From positions 186,001 through 250,000 of the forward strand of contig JAZGTN010000098.1 of the NCBI GenBank assembly GCA_037783415.1: 64,000 nucleotides of DNA, given 5' to 3'. The notes beneath the pieces were generated by a model. The model was not told the origin of the DNA. It saw nothing but the letters and a program-made list of their open reading frames with translations, and searched no databases. Positions 63,796 to 64,000 of this stretch are shown piece by piece. Position 1 is the first letter of the stretch. The number at the start of each line of letters is the position of its first letter. Source of the stretch: Leptasterias polaris. Lineage: Eukaryota; Echinodermata; Asteroidea; Forcipulatida; Asteriidae. Made by a program: the position numbers and the translations under genes.

Positions 63796-64000
63796 CAGTA
63801 CGCCCTCTAGTGACCAAAGATGTGTACAGTAAACTAAATGCAATCAAACAAGGAAGGCTGGCCTTCTGGGTTTTAAGTGTGGTGTGTTTGTATCCATTGT
63901 CTTCAGTTTCTTAAAATATATCGTGTGACTCAACTAGTTGTCGTGGAGAGAGATTTCAACTTCTTCATGACCCTTGGGATTGAAATATCATTTAAGGGTG
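63796..64000 (+). other. 3' UTR start of the CACNA2D gene
   Basis: Sequence after the TGA at 63793-63795. I see no AATAAA before the window ends, so the polyadenylation site is probably beyond 64000. The UTR extent is inferred. Confidence 0.6.

Overview
The window is animal genomic DNA. It holds one large, intron-rich protein gene on the + strand, embedded in AT-rich, repeat-dense introns. The gene is the 3' part of a voltage-gated calcium channel alpha-2/delta subunit, closest in my recollection to the vertebrate alpha-2/delta-3 and -4 class. I can place 33 coding exons between 2633 and 63795. All junctions are GT-AG, every reading-frame phase joins correctly, and the total is 3273 nt (1090 residues plus stop). 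The signal peptide and roughly the first 120-150 residues are missing and should lie upstream of base 1. The 3' UTR starts at 63796 and runs off the window.

Domain order along the partial protein: the end of VWA_N (residues 1-121), a VWA domain with an intact DxSGS metal-binding MIDAS (about 130-313), the linker into a first Cache-like module (about 335-480), the middle of alpha2, an unusual Thr/Ser/Asn-rich stretch encoded by one 312-nt exon (605-709), a second Cache-like module with conserved cysteines (about 710-915), the delta-like C-terminal part, and a hydrophobic GPI-anchor-type tail (1072-1083). No second gene, functional tRNA gene or CRISPR array is convincing. Almost all other open reading frames are chance ORFs in introns or repeats.

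The introns carry many short mobile elements. There are three tRNA-derived SINE families plus a fourth SINE type with the 'gcgctatataa' 3' tail. There are several MITE families, some with TTAA target sites (piggyBac-like), one with TA (mariner-like) and one hAT-like, and several near-perfect foldback elements. There are also 3' ends of CR1/L2-type LINEs, four minisatellites, and a family of 135-170 bp insertions with 10-15 bp target-site duplications. Those insertions carry a hammerhead-ribozyme-like 'GGGTCGAAACGTCAGGCC' motif. A separate locus at 2890-2933 keeps a nearly canonical hammerhead core.

The repeat repertoire, the invertebrate-style intron sizes and the gene's similarity to vertebrate alpha-2/delta-3 suggest a marine invertebrate deuterostome, most likely an echinoderm. 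This is inference only; nothing in the window names the species.
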